From: Haladaptatus sp. R4
GTDB taxonomy: Archaea; Halobacteriota; Halobacteria; Halobacteriales; Haladaptataceae
DNA length: 64,000 nt
Direction of reading: 5' to 3'
NCBI RefSeq assembly: GCF_001625445.1
Contig: NZ_LWHG01000011.1
Coordinates: 558,001-622,000, forward strand
Under the pieces are notes generated by a model. The model was given only the letters and a program-made list of their open reading frames with translations. It was not told the origin of the DNA and did no database searches. Position 1 is the stretch's first letter, and every line of letters starts with the position of its first letter. The translations under genes were made by a program, and so were the position numbers. Shown piece by piece: positions 17,431 to 26,775 of this stretch.

Positions 17431-18684
17431 ATGACACTCGACCCCGTTCACTTCGACGGCATCGCCGAACTGGCGGACAGGATAGCGTACGAAGGGGAAG
17501 AGCGCAACCATCGGGAACTCGCACGGGAGGTCTGGGAGAACTTTCTCGACCCGCTGTACCACGACGGGACGGAGGTGCTCGCGCCGCTATCGGACTTACG
17601 ACGGCGGTGTGCGAACGTCGAGGAACTCGCGTTGGAGGAAGATCAGTTCGGGACGATGCACGGGTTGGATTCGGGGACCATCAATCCACAACCGTTCAAG
17701 AACGGACTGGTCGTGGACGTCGCCCACGCGGCGATGAGTTCGTCGCCGTCGAACCTCGACTTACACGACTCGCGGACGGTCGTGAAGGCGGTTCACACGA
17801 ACGATATGGAACCGAAGTTCGATACCGAATGGGAACAGTACGGCAAGCACAGCAAGCGCCGAATCGTTCACGCACCGCGGCAGGACGACTTCGAACAGGA
17901 CATCGTCCATGCGCTGGCGCTCTACCGTGCGGAAAGTCGGCATGCGCTCGACCACGCCGAGGACGTGACCGAGTTCCTGCTACTGGACGGCCCGATGTAT
18001 CCGAAGGGGTTGCTTCGGTGGCGCGACCGCGGGAAGATTCTCCCCGACCTCTTCGAGGAGTCGGGGCAAGTACGAACGATCCTTCAGAATTACGTCGAGT
18101 TGGTGGAGACGTTCGCCGAGCGCGAGGTACCGCTGGCCGGGTTCGTGAAGAACATCTCCGCGAAGTCGATAATCAGGACGCTCCGCGATACCGAGCGGAT
18201 AAACACGCCGTGGGTACACGACGCCGCGTTCTTCTCGCAGGTTCTCGAACGCGGCGAGGTCGTCGACGGGGAGTACGAGCGACTAACCGACGACCTGACG
18301 CTCACGAACTGGTTCGTCTCGCGCGCCGGGTCGGACGACTTTTTCGGTGGTACGGAAGCGGCGGACTATATCGACCGTCGATTCGCACCGGAACAGTACG
18401 AACTGACGTTCTGTGTTATCTACGACCCGCGACGCGATTTGTTGTTCAAAATCGAAGCCCCTCGAATCTTCACGGACGACGAGACGTGTCGTCGGCGTAT
18501 CGAGCGACAAATCCTCAAGGAAATCGCCGTTTCACGGGGGCCGCCGACGGTCATTTCGAAAGCCGATTCGCTCGCACAAATCGGGCGCAACAGCAGGGAT
18601 TCGCTCATAACGAGCTTCGAACGGTCGTTCGATACGAAACTGGACGAAAACTACAACAACGTGCGCTGGGGCCGCAACTACTGA
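17431..18684 (+). CDS. nurA: DNA repair nuclease NurA
   Basis: 5'-3' nuclease working with the HerA translocase in end resection at double-strand breaks. The 417-residue protein has the NurA-type first acidic motif in MHGLDSGTINPQPF, a second in FLLLDGPMYPKG, and conserved PLAGFVKNISAKSI, then the C-terminal SKADSLAQIGRNSRDSL. ATG 17431 is preferred to the upstream TTG codons, which lie in a repeated GGGTTGGACC. A HerA-type ATPase gene follows 500 bp downstream, matching the usual pairing. Confidence 0.88.
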   Translation: MTLDPVHFDGIAELADRIAYEGEERNHRELAREVWENFLDPLYHDGTEVLAPLSDLRRRCANVEELALEEDQFGTMHGLDSGTINPQPFKNGLVVDVAHAAMSSSPSNLDLHDSRTVVKAVHTNDMEPKFDTEWEQYGKHSKRRIVHAPRQDDFEQDIVHALALYRAESRHALDHAEDVTEFLLLDGPMYPKGLLRWRDRGKILPDLFEESGQVRTILQNYVELVETFAEREVPLAGFVKNISAKSIIRTLRDTERINTPWVHDAAFFSQVLERGEVVDGEYERLTDDLTLTNWFVSRAGSDDFFGGTEAADYIDRRFAPEQYELTFCVIYDPRRDLLFKIEAPRIFTDDETCRRRIERQILKEIAVSRGPPTVISKADSLAQIGRNSRDSLITSFERSFDTKLDENYNNVRWGRNY

Positions 18685-19013
18685 AGTTCGCCCTTCTCCA
18701 TCGAGAATTCGACTTCGTTTTCGTCCACGCCGATGCGGGCGAACTGCGTTCGGATGTGTTCTTCGGCGGCGTCGAGGGCCTGGTCACGGGTGTCGAACCC
18801 GCGCGGCATCGGGGTCTCGAACGCGACGTGGACCTCCTTGCCCGAGACCATCTGGGAGGTCCCGCCGCTCTCGACCTGATAGAACTCGTCGCAGACCCAT
18901 ACGTACGGCGCGTCTTCGTCCGGCGCGCCCTTGAACGTGGGTGAGCGTTCACCCCGCTCGTACAGCGTTCCTGTGAGGGTCGTCCCTCCCGCCTCGCCGC
19001 GAACGAGCAACAT
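18678..19013 (-). CDS. haloarchaeal conserved protein (DUF7113-like)
   Basis: A 111-residue cytosolic protein, acidic, beginning MLLVRGEAGGTTLTGTLYER, with APYVWVCDEFYQVESGG in the middle and a C-terminal helix. It lies antisense between nurA and the HerA-type gene and overlaps the nurA end by 7 nt. The family name is from memory; function unknown. Confidence 0.65.
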   Translation of the reverse strand: MLLVRGEAGGTTLTGTLYERGERSPTFKGAPDEDAPYVWVCDEFYQVESGGTSQMVSGKEVHVAFETPMPRGFDTRDQALDAAEEHIRTQFARIGVDENEVEFSMEKGELQ

Positions 19014-19183
19014 AGCACTCAGTAGGACTCGGGAGGATAAAAGGGAAGTGGGAAACGGGGTATGGAATGACACGGTGGTAGTAGTGAAATATAATTTACA
19101 TGGGCGTGTTTTCCGTGTGAAACGCTCCCGGTCAACGTCACCCGTGCGAAACACGTTTCTATCACGCGCGAGATGGCAGGTCC

Positions 19184-21022
19184 ATGAGCGATTTGGGCGA
19201 CTTCTCGGATTTCGGGAGCGACTCCGGCGATTCGTCGGCGTCGGAACCGACGGAAACGGACGGGGAGACTGCCGAAAACCGGGAAGGACGGCGTACGACG
19301 ACGGAGCAGAGCGACGATTTCGATCGGATGGAACTCGACCCGGTCGGCGACGATCACGGTATCGGCAGTCTCGCCGTCTCCGAGGGACTCTCCATCGGCG
19401 AGGAGAGCGACGATACCTGCCTACGGGCGTACATCACCGCGCCGAACCGGGGCGACGTGCGGATCGGGAAGTACCTGCTCGTCCCCTACCCGGACGGCGA
19501 AAAGCTGTTCTGTCGCATCACGACGCTCGAATACGCACAGGAGTTCCACAGCGACGACGCCACCGAGATTCACGCCCGGCGCGCGATGCGCAACGGGTCG
19601 ATAGACGAGACGGACTACAAGTTCATGGCGACGTTGGAGCCCATCGCGGTGCTCTTCGCGGACGGCGACGACCTGAAGCGGCGGATGACCGACCGCGTGC
19701 CGAAACCCGAGACGGTGGTTCGACAGGCCAGCGAGAAGGGAGAGATCAAGACGGGATTGAAGATTCCCGAGGACGGCGTCTTTCTGGGCCACCTCTCGGT
19801 CGGGGGCGAAAAGGTTCGGACGGCCGCCCAACCGCCGACCATCGACTACCGCGTGAAGGACGATTACGACTCGGGCGACCCGCTCGTCTTCCGGCACTCG
19901 CTCGTGGCGGGTGGCACCGGGTCGGGGAAGACCCACGGCGCGAAGAACATCCTCCGGCAGTACCTCGCCGAGGAACGGACGTATCCGATGGACGACGGGC
20001 GAAACGCCCGGATGGCTGTCGTGCAGTTCGACCCGCAGGACGAGTACGCCCAGATGCACGACGACAACCCGGACGTGACGGCCGAGGACGAACGCGCGTG
20101 GGAACGCGAGGGCGTCGCCCACGGCGGCCACGACGAGACGGTGGCGTTCGTCCCGAAAGTCGGCGGCGAGACGTATGCCGCGAGCCACCACGACGCCGAG
20201 CAGGTCGAGTTCACGATTCCGTTCTCGATGGTGCGGGGCAACCAGTGGCTCGTCGCGGGCGCGAGCCTCAACGACAACCAGTACGGCGCGCTGACACACC
20301 TGCTCAATCGATTCTTCCGAGAGCGCGGCGACGGCGGGACGTACCAGGAGTTCCTGAGTTTCCTCGACGACCCGGCGCTCCGCGAGGAACTGGACGAGAG
20401 CGGACGCGTGCACGAAGCGACGTTCGACGCCGTGAAGCGCCGCGCCCGTTCCGTTCCGAGCAGCGTGTTCGACCAAGCGGCGGACCCCATCACCGACCTC
20501 GTCCCGCAGTTCGTTCGCTCGGGACGGCTGTCGGTCGTGCCGACCTACCACCTGCCGTCGAGTCGGGCGAAGGAGATGGTCGTCCTCGCCGTGTCGAGCC
20601 TGCTCATCGACGAGAAGCTCTCGAACGCGCCGGAGTACCCGACCATCAAGGAGACCCCGCTCCTCGTCGGAATGGACGAGGCGCACAACTTCCTCTCGGA
20701 CGCCGATAGTGTGCAGGCCCGGAAAGTCATCGGGAAGTTCACCGACGCGGCCAAACAGGGCCGCAAGGAGCGACTCGGGCTGTTCCTCATCACGCAGGAC
20801 CCGCAGGACATCCACGACGCGGTGTTCAAGCAGATCAACACGACCGTCGTCCTGAACCTCGGCGACGAGGACGCCATCAAGAGCGTGAACATCCCGACAA
20901 CGCTGGAGAAGAAGGTGCCGTACATGGAGAAGGGCCAGATGGTCGTCTACTCGCCGGACAACTCCGAACCCGTCGAAATCACCGGCCTGCCGAAGTGCGT
21001 CACCCGCCACGGCAGGGATTGA
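19184..21022 (+). CDS. herA: HerA-type ATPase (DNA translocase)
   Basis: A 612-residue hexameric ATPase of the HerA/FtsK class. An acidic low-complexity N-terminus (1-45) precedes a HAS-barrel-like domain (about 60-200). Walker A is VAGGTGSGKTHGAKN (about 240), Walker B GMDEAHNFLSDAD, and the arginine-finger region TQDPQDIHDAVFKQINT. It probably partners NurA upstream in resection. The GKTH variant in Walker A and the HAS barrel favour HerA over VirB4. Confidence 0.88.
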   Translation: MSDLGDFSDFGSDSGDSSASEPTETDGETAENREGRRTTTEQSDDFDRMELDPVGDDHGIGSLAVSEGLSIGEESDDTCLRAYITAPNRGDVRIGKYLLVPYPDGEKLFCRITTLEYAQEFHSDDATEIHARRAMRNGSIDETDYKFMATLEPIAVLFADGDDLKRRMTDRVPKPETVVRQASEKGEIKTGLKIPEDGVFLGHLSVGGEKVRTAAQPPTIDYRVKDDYDSGDPLVFRHSLVAGGTGSGKTHGAKNILRQYLAEERTYPMDDGRNARMAVVQFDPQDEYAQMHDDNPDVTAEDERAWEREGVAHGGHDETVAFVPKVGGETYAASHHDAEQVEFTIPFSMVRGNQWLVAGASLNDNQYGALTHLLNRFFRERGDGGTYQEFLSFLDDPALREELDESGRVHEATFDAVKRRARSVPSSVFDQAADPITDLVPQFVRSGRLSVVPTYHLPSSRAKEMVVLAVSSLLIDEKLSNAPEYPTIKETPLLVGMDEAHNFLSDADSVQARKVIGKFTDAAKQGRKERLGLFLITQDPQDIHDAVFKQINTTVVLNLGDEDAIKSVNIPTTLEKKVPYMEKGQMVVYSPDNSEPVEITGLPKCVTRHGRD

Positions 21023-21080
21023 GTCTCACGAGAGGAGAATTGGATAAAACGCTATGTGATGGCGATGTGTATCTCCAACC

Positions 21081-21503
21081 ATGGTAGAGAAAATACTCGT
21101 TCCGATAGACGGTTCGGAGCACGCGACGAAGGCACTGTCGTACACGTTCGAGGAGTTCCCGGACGCGGAGGTCACCGTCATCAACGTCATCGACCCCATC
21201 GACGTCGGCTACACGTCGACGGTCGGAATGCCCGGTTACTCCGAGGAGTGGTACGAGGACTCGAAGGAGAACGCGGAGGAGTTGTTCGCGGAGGCACAGG
21301 AGAAGGCCGACGAGTACGGTACGACCCTCTCGACGATAACCGACGTCGGGCAACCCGCCCAAACCATCGTCACTGCCGCCGAGGACTTCGACCACGTCGT
21401 GATGGGCAGTCACGGCCGTTCGGGCGTCTCCAGAATCCTTCTCGGAAGCGTCGCGGAAACGGTCGTCCGACGGTCGCCGGTTCCCGTGACCGTCGTTCGG
21501 TAA
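21081..21503 (+). CDS. universal stress protein (UspA family)
   Basis: A 140-residue single Usp domain: MVEKILVPIDGSEHATKAL at the N-terminus and the ATP-binding VMGSHGRSGVSRILLGSVAETVVRRSPVPV (pieces GSHGRSGVSRILLGS and VRRSPVPV), so likely ATP-binding. A second Usp lies at 30366. Confidence 0.92.
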   Translation: MVEKILVPIDGSEHATKALSYTFEEFPDAEVTVINVIDPIDVGYTSTVGMPGYSEEWYEDSKENAEELFAEAQEKADEYGTTLSTITDVGQPAQTIVTAAEDFDHVVMGSHGRSGVSRILLGSVAETVVRRSPVPVTVVR

Positions 21504-21612
21504 TTCAGCGACGAGATTTTCACGATTGCCGGAAACGGCCAGCGATGCAACCGTCGGACGGGATTTCGGTTCTTTTCAGAAAACTCATAACCACAACTCA
21601 CTACCGTGGGAT

Positions 21613-21954
21613 ATGGAACGAAATACGCTCGCCTCTGCTCTCCTCGCGTACACCGTCGTTGCAGCGGGTGTGACGGTCGTTCCGCTCGCGTATTTCTTGG
21701 GCCGAGCCATCGTCCTACTGCTAATCGTGTCCCTGTTCGTGTTCTCCCTTCTCCATGCACGGACCGGAAGCGGTCCGACCATGCAGATGGATGGCGATGG
21801 TGGTGGTGGAGAAGACTATACAGAAATGGACGCCGCACCATCCCAGGTCCATATCGGGTCCTCACTCCCCACGAACAATCGAGCGATTCTCACGTTTTAC
21901 CTCCTCGGAATCGTCCTCTGGAGCTTCGTTGGGACTATCATCGTCGTCATCTGA
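21613..21954 (+). CDS. three-helix membrane protein
   Basis: A 113-residue unrecognised protein with hydrophobic helices at about 7-28, 31-48 and 92-113. Between them is a Gly/Asp-rich loop (MDGDGGGGEDYTEMD). ATG 21613 places the first helix at the N-terminus; the longer in-frame start would add an unlikely polar extension. Confidence 0.6.
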   Translation: MERNTLASALLAYTVVAAGVTVVPLAYFLGRAIVLLLIVSLFVFSLLHARTGSGPTMQMDGDGGGGEDYTEMDAAPSQVHIGSSLPTNNRAILTFYLLGIVLWSFVGTIIVVI

Positions 21955-22071
21955 GATTCTACTTGGTTCTCTCCACTTCCGTCACGCTCCAGGGTGTTTT
22001 AAAGAGAATTGGAGTTTTCACAACCGACAGAGACGGCCTACGACACAACCACTAGTCGCTAGCAATTCCAC

Positions 22072-22220
22072 CGAAAGACCTGCGGTCTTTCGAGCCATCA
22101 AAATCGCGGCGCGATTTGAGACGCCGAAAATCTTTGATTTTCCGGGCCGACGAACCCCCCAACGGGGGTGAGGAGCGCTTTTGGTGCAGATTTTTATCGA
22201 GGGTCGCGGAGCGACCCTCG
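22072..22220. repeat. array of five triloop palindromes
   Basis: Between convergent gene ends lie five perfect palindromes, each with a 3-nt centre. Arms are: CGAAAGACC/GGTCTTTCG (22072-22092, centre TGC); AAATCGC/GCGATTT (22101-22117, GGC); GAAAATC/GATTTTC (22126-22142, TTT); CCCCC/GGGGG (22156-22168, AAC); CGAGGGTCGC/GCGACCCTCG (22198-22220, GGA). Arm sequences are unrelated. The rest of the 280-bp spacer has no gene. Confidence 0.85.
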
Positions 22221-22235
22221 CAATAAAAAGGTGCG

Positions 22236-23480
22236 CTAGAACAGATTGGCCTGCTGGTAGACGCTGATTCCCTCGTCCGTGATGTCGTAGGGTTTGATGT
22301 CGCGGGAGTGGTTGGCGTCGCGGATCTTTTGGATTTCGATGGCGAGTCGGGTTTCGATGAATTCGTCCTCGCTTCGGACGTAGCGGAGGACGAACACGGC
22401 GTCGGTGAGGTACTCGATGATGCCGTGGCGTGAGGCGTAGGGGTTGTCGTCGCTGGCCTCGCTCGTGAGCATGGTGGTGACGCCCGCTTCCTTGAGACTG
22501 CGGGTGAAGTCGTAAATCTCGTTGCGGCGGGTGGCCTGCTCCTCGTACATCATTTCGAGGAGCGAGACGGAGTCGAGGACGAGGCGCGTGGCGCCGAAAT
22601 CGCGGACGAGTTCCGGTAACTCGCTGCGGATGCTCGACAGCGAGTTGGCCATCTCGATGGGGTCCAAGTCCACGACTGCGAGCGTTCCATCTTCGACGTA
22701 CTCGTCGTAGGGCCAGCCTTTCTCGGTCGCGCTGTCCACGATTCGTTGGTGGCTTTCCTCCAGCGTGACGTAGACCGCCTTCTCGCCGCGTTCGAGGGCG
22801 TGGTTCAGGAACTGAAGCCCGAACGTGGTTTTTCCGGTCCCCGCGTTGCCGATCGCGACCATCAGGGTGTGCTGGGGGACGCCGCCCTGGATCATCCTGT
22901 CGAGACCGTCGATCCCGATGTCGATGCGTGGAATCGCGGACTCGAACTCCTCGTTGTCGAAGTCGGTACTGGACGGGCCGCCGCCGAATCCGCCGCTCCC
23001 GCCATCGAAGCCACTGCCGCCACCGAATTCGTCTGCGTCGAATCCACCGGCACCGGCGTTGCCGCCCGCCGCGCCGTCGAAGTCACCTCCGTCGTCACCG
23101 AAATCCGGTTCGCTTCCGCCCATGCTTGGAGCCGAGGCGAACGCACTGGCGAAGTCGTCGTCGAACAGGGGTCTATCGCCTGACTCCGCCTCCGGCGACG
23201 TTGCAGGATGCGAGTCGGCAGCACCGTCCGTCGAGTCGGTCACCGCCCCCGTTCCCGGTTCGGCAGCGACGTCCGATTCGTCGGGGTCGTCCGCATCCGG
23301 TTCATCCGCGTTCGTCTCGTCCGCGTTCGGTTCCTCCGCGTCCGGTTCATCCGCGTCCGCCCCGTCCACGTTTGCTTCGTCTGCGTCCGGTTTATCCGCG
23401 TTTGCCTCATCCACTTCATCCGCATCGTCCGCCTCCTCATCTCGGAGTGCGGCCTCGAACCAATCGTCGTCGTCGCTCAC
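22236..23480 (-). CDS. KaiC-like RecA-superfamily ATPase with acidic repeat N-terminus
   Basis: A 414-residue protein. Residues about 20-65 are degenerate acidic repeats (DADEPNADE-type), about 105-165 a Gly-rich region, and about 178-414 a single KaiC/RadA-type domain: RIDIGIDGLDRMIQGGVP, Walker A AIGNAGTGKTTFGLQF, VYVTLEE, Walker B LVLDSVSLLEMMYEE and the C-terminal RLAIEIQKIRDANHSRDIKPY. Single-domain KaiC proteins are common in haloarchaea, with roles in signalling or archaellum (ArlH); no arl or kaiA/B genes are nearby. The repeats suggest a flexible, highly charged linker. Confidence 0.88.
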   Translation of the reverse strand: MSDDDDWFEAALRDEEADDADEVDEANADKPDADEANVDGADADEPDAEEPNADETNADEPDADDPDESDVAAEPGTGAVTDSTDGAADSHPATSPEAESGDRPLFDDDFASAFASAPSMGGSEPDFGDDGGDFDGAAGGNAGAGGFDADEFGGGSGFDGGSGGFGGGPSSTDFDNEEFESAIPRIDIGIDGLDRMIQGGVPQHTLMVAIGNAGTGKTTFGLQFLNHALERGEKAVYVTLEESHQRIVDSATEKGWPYDEYVEDGTLAVVDLDPIEMANSLSSIRSELPELVRDFGATRLVLDSVSLLEMMYEEQATRRNEIYDFTRSLKEAGVTTMLTSEASDDNPYASRHGIIEYLTDAVFVLRYVRSEDEFIETRLAIEIQKIRDANHSRDIKPYDITDEGISVYQQANLF

Positions 23481-23647
23481 GCCGCTTCCTCCCGGCCGTT
23501 CGTGGTTTGGCGTGGCCCGTGACGCGGTGGTTCGGTCGTCCGCGTCCGTATCCGAGCGACAGCTATCATCGTCCTGTCACTGGCACTCTGCGTAAATTAA
23601 TGTTCGTGTCGGCGGCTTTTTGAGCACCGAGGGAGAACGAGGGCGTG

Positions 23648-24471
23648 ATGAACGTCGGCATCGTCGCGCAGCGAGGAAACGAGCGGGCCGCGACACTTGC
23701 GGGGAAACTACGTGAGACACTCCGAGACGATACCGTGACGGTTCACCTCGACACGGCAACTGCCGAGCACTTGGGTATCGACGGCGTCGATGTGAGCCGA
23801 ATGGCGGAAAACGACCTCGTCGTCAGCATCGGCGGCGACGGCACGTTTCTCTTCTCCGCGAGCGTGCGGGTGGGACGCCGATACTCGGTGTGAACCTCGG
23901 CGAAGTCGGATTTCTGAACGCCGTCGCCCCGGAAGACGCCGTCCGTGAAGTCCGCGAGGTCGTCAGCGAATATCTGGACTCGGGCGAGATTCCGTCGCGC
24001 GAAGTACCACGACTGGAAGCGACCGGCGAGGGCGACTGGTCGGTCCATCCCGCGTTGAACGAGATCGTCGTGCAGGGCGCACAGCGTGGCCACGGACAGG
24101 GGATCGACTACGAGATTCACGTCGACGACGTGGAGTACGGCAGCGGCCACGCCGACGGCATATTGGTTTCGACGCCGACCGGGAGCACGGCGTACAACCT
24201 CAGCGAGGGCGGACCGTTGGTCCACCCGAGCGTGAACGGTCTCATTCTCACCGAGATGTGCGCATCGCACCCGATGCCGCCGCTGGTGTTCGAGCCGAAT
24301 CACGACGTGGAGATCCGCGTGACGAATGCACCCTCCGCGGTCGTCGGAAGTGACGGGAAACAGGCCCGCATCGACCTTCCGGAGACCATCACCGTCTCCG
24401 CGTCCTCCGAACCTGCCAGAATCGCCGGGCCGTCGCCGACGTTCTTCGAAGCGCTCGGAAAACTCGACTAG
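23648..24471 (+). CDS. nadK: NAD kinase NadK (frameshift near 23867)
   Basis: Phosphorylates NAD to NADP. The N-terminal segment has the GGDGT motif ([14 protein letters not shown]); the C-terminal segment, in another frame, begins [19 protein letters not shown] and contains [22 protein letters not shown] missing base at about 23862-23870 separates them. Corrected length about 274 residues, normal. ATG 23648 is preferred over the GTG one codon upstream. It provides the NADP step after nadABC. Confidence 0.92.
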
Positions 24472-24519
24472 CTGCCGGAAGCGGAAGCCTCTAATTCTGC
24501 CTCCCGTAAGGAAACCACA

Positions 24520-25458
24520 ATGAAAGGGCAACTTCCCGACGTACAGGCGACTGAGCCTGACGTGACCGTCGGGTTGAACCGAGTGGGAGTAACCGGAGTC
24601 GAGAAACTGGTCGAGGTCGCCCGACCGGACAAACGACCGTACGTTCTCACCGCCGAATTCGACGTGCTGGTGGACCTGCCGAGTTGGCGCAAGGGCGCGG
24701 ACATGAGCCGAAACATGGAGGTCGTGGACGAGGTCCTCGAAGACGCCGTCGAGGAGCCGACCTACCGCCTCGAAGACGTCTGTGGTGACGCCGCCGAACG
24801 ACTGCTCGAAAAGCACGACTACACCTCGAAGGCCGAAGTCAGCATGGAAGCGGAGTTCATGGTGCGCGACAGGACCCCCGAGAGCGAACGACCCACCCAA
24901 GCCATGGTGGACGTCATCGCCAGTGCGACGGCGACCGAGGAGGAGACCACGGAAGAGATCGGCGCGCGCGTCACGGGCATGACCGTCTGCCCCTGCTCGC
25001 AGGGCATGATGTCCGGCCGTGCGGAGGAGAAACTGCTCGACCTCGGCGTCGGCGAGCGCGAAGTCAAGGAGTTTCTGCGCGAGATTCCGCAGGCGGGTCA
25101 CTCCCAGCGCGGCCACGCGACGCTCACCGTCGAGAGCGCAGGTGCGCCGGAGGTGGACCTCCACGAACTCATCGAGGTCGCCCGCGATTCGATGAGCGCG
25201 CGGATATACAACCTCGCAAAGCGCCCCGACGAGGACCACATGACGTTTCAGGCCCACGCCGACGCGAAGTTCGTCGAGGACTGCGTGCGCGACATGGCCC
25301 ACGGCGTGGTCGATACCTTCCCCGACTTGCCTGACGACGCCGTCGTGACCATGAAACAGAGCAACGACGAGTCCATCCACCAGCACAACGCCCACGCCGA
25401 GCGCGTGGCCGAGGTGGGAACCCTGCGCGAGGAAGTCGCCGAATCGGACCGCGAATAA
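24520..25458 (+). CDS. mptA: GTP cyclohydrolase MptA (FolE2 type)
   Basis: Converts GTP to a dihydroneopterin cyclic phosphate, the first step to pterins; in haloarchaea it is also linked to archaeosine precursors. The 312-residue length fits. Motifs are [47 protein letters not shown] with the catalytic cysteine, [11 protein letters not shown] and [16 protein letters not shown]. It is 48 nt after nadK and probably cotranscribed. Confidence 0.95.
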   Translation: MKGQLPDVQATEPDVTVGLNRVGVTGVEKLVEVARPDKRPYVLTAEFDVLVDLPSWRKGADMSRNMEVVDEVLEDAVEEPTYRLEDVCGDAAERLLEKHDYTSKAEVSMEAEFMVRDRTPESERPTQAMVDVIASATATEEETTEEIGARVTGMTVCPCSQGMMSGRAEEKLLDLGVGEREVKEFLREIPQAGHSQRGHATLTVESAGAPEVDLHELIEVARDSMSARIYNLAKRPDEDHMTFQAHADAKFVEDCVRDMAHGVVDTFPDLPDDAVVTMKQSNDESIHQHNAHAERVAEVGTLREEVAESDRE

Positions 25459-25506
25459 GTCGGCGAAACAGTTTATTTTATATCATTTCGTGGACATCGA
25501 CCGAGC

Positions 25507-25683
25507 ATGATCGGTCGAGACGTGATTCTGTTCGGAATTCTGGTCGTCCTCTTCGGTGGGTTCAACTCGATCATGGATGGGAGACCGCTCGGTCCGAACG
25601 CCGGTTTCTCGATAATGATTCTCGGACTGCTCATCGGCCTGTTGGGCCTCACCAACAGCGTTTCGAACGAATTCTCGGAATGA
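25507..25683 (+). CDS. small two-helix membrane protein
   Basis: A 58-residue hydrophobic protein: MIGRDVILFGILVVLFGG, a short loop DGRPLGPN, then GFSIMILGLLIGLLGLTN. No family recognised. The ATG follows a TTTATTTTATA element at about 25472-25485, giving good promoter spacing. Confidence 0.6.
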   Translation: MIGRDVILFGILVVLFGGFNSIMDGRPLGPNAGFSIMILGLLIGLLGLTNSVSNEFSE

Positions 25684-25724
25684 TCCACGATCCGCATCGG
25701 TTTCCTGCGGAAAACGTGTGCTCG

Positions 25725-25958
25725 CTATCGAATCCGAACGCCGCCGACGTACAGTCCGTTACCGAGGATGAACAGGCCGATGGCACCGTAGAGGACGGCC
25801 GAGGCGGGGACGGTGTGCGGGTCGATGGCCCAGTCGATGATTTCGACCGCGATGAACGCGAGGAGGAGACCGAACAGTTGCCGGGAGAGAGACCGAGGGA
25901 GGACGTGAACGGGGCCGAAGAGGCGGCGAGGCCGGGACGGGGACGTATCGGAGGACAT
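25725..25958 (-). CDS. small membrane protein
   Basis: A 77-residue protein with a basic N-terminus (RPRRLFGPVHVLPRSLSRQ) and two hydrophobic helices (LFGLLLAFIAVEIIDWAI, about 29-46, and ASAVLYGAIGLFILGNGLYV, about 52-71). Unrecognised. It is convergent with the preceding small membrane gene. Confidence 0.6.
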   Translation of the reverse strand: MSSDTSPSRPRRLFGPVHVLPRSLSRQLFGLLLAFIAVEIIDWAIDPHTVPASAVLYGAIGLFILGNGLYVGGVRIR

Positions 25959-26130
25959 CGTGTGATACTCTATTCGTCAGTAACAAATACGTTCTGTGTC
26001 CGGTCTGATTTTTCGTGGCCGTTTGATACGAAGGGGCTCCAACTTTGGAGCGACGAGAAAGGTCTCGAAAGTCCTGTTCGCTACGAAGAGCGGTGATTGG
26101 TGGTTTTTTCGATTGCAGTTCTGGGAAGAC

Positions 26131-26156
26131 GACCTCGAAAGCCCCCGCCCGCTCGC
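26131..26156 (+). repeat. outer left arm of the 26-kb inverted repeat
   Basis: This 26-bp arm, GACCTCGAAAGCCCCCGCCC plus GCTCGC, is the exact reverse complement of 26750-26775. It contains the dispersed G-rich motif in reverse. Confidence 0.85.
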
Positions 26157-26237
26157 GGTCGCTGTGCAGGATATCCGCGCTCTCCGCCCAGCCCGCGCGG
26201 ATAGTTGCCTGCACAGCAACTACGATAAACGCCGAAG

Positions 26238-26255
26238 GTCGGCCCCTTTCAATCC
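26238..26255 (+). repeat. inner left arm of the 26-kb inverted repeat
   Basis: GTCGGCCCCTTTCAATCC is exactly complementary to 26577-26594; CCTCCCCAACCGA at 26288-26300 likewise pairs with 26520-26532. Confidence 0.8.
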
Positions 26256-26348
26256 ACCCACACCACCGCAACCGTACCGCACCACAGCCTCCCCAACCGA
26301 CTGCGCTTCTCGCTCGCGTTGCTCACTGTGATGCTCACCCCTCGCGCG

Positions 26349-26367
26349 GGCGCACCGACGGTGCGCC
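26349..26367. repeat. triloop palindrome at the centre of the 26-kb repeat
   Basis: Perfect arms GGCGCACC and GGTGCGCC around a GAC centre, lying inside the inner inverted repeat. Confidence 0.75.
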
Positions 26368-26749
26368 ATCGCGCGCCGTGTGGTTGGTCCGTATCGGACA
26401 CTCCATCCAGCGGGGCGGCGCGCGCTGGCACAGCCCCGAGGCCAGCGGCCCGGCCGAAGGGGTGTGCCGATAGCGTGCGAGGGATGACGACCGAGGAGCG
26501 TCAGCGACGAGTGGAGGAATCGGTTGGGGAGGCGTGTGGCGCTGTGCGGAGGCTGTGCGGTGCGGTCGTTTGGGTGGGATTGAAAGGGGCCGACGTTCGC
26601 GTTCAGTTCAGTCGTCTGCACGGGCTACTATTTTGGCCGTGTGTTGTGGGAAGGCCAAAATATCCCGTGCAGCGACCGCGAACGGACGGGGGCTTTCTGG
26701 GCCTTCTTCGTAGTCGCTGGAGTCGCAAAACCTTCAAATTCGTCTCAGA

Positions 26750-26775
26750 GCGAGCGGGCGGGGGCTTTCGAGGTC
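26750..26775 (-). repeat. outer right arm of the 26-kb inverted repeat
   Basis: Exact reverse complement of 26131-26156. Just upstream, 26672-26697 is another copy of the dispersed motif, preceded by a hairpin with arms ATTTTGGCC and GGCCAAAAT. Confidence 0.85.

Noticed and set aside
22236-23480. Circadian clock KaiC
   Set aside because: Only one KaiC domain, and no kaiA or kaiB nearby; the name describes the fold only.
22236-23480. Direct repeats in the DNA near 23280-23420 as a CRISPR or satellite
   Set aside because: They encode in-frame acidic repeats of the KaiC-like protein and have no spacer structure.
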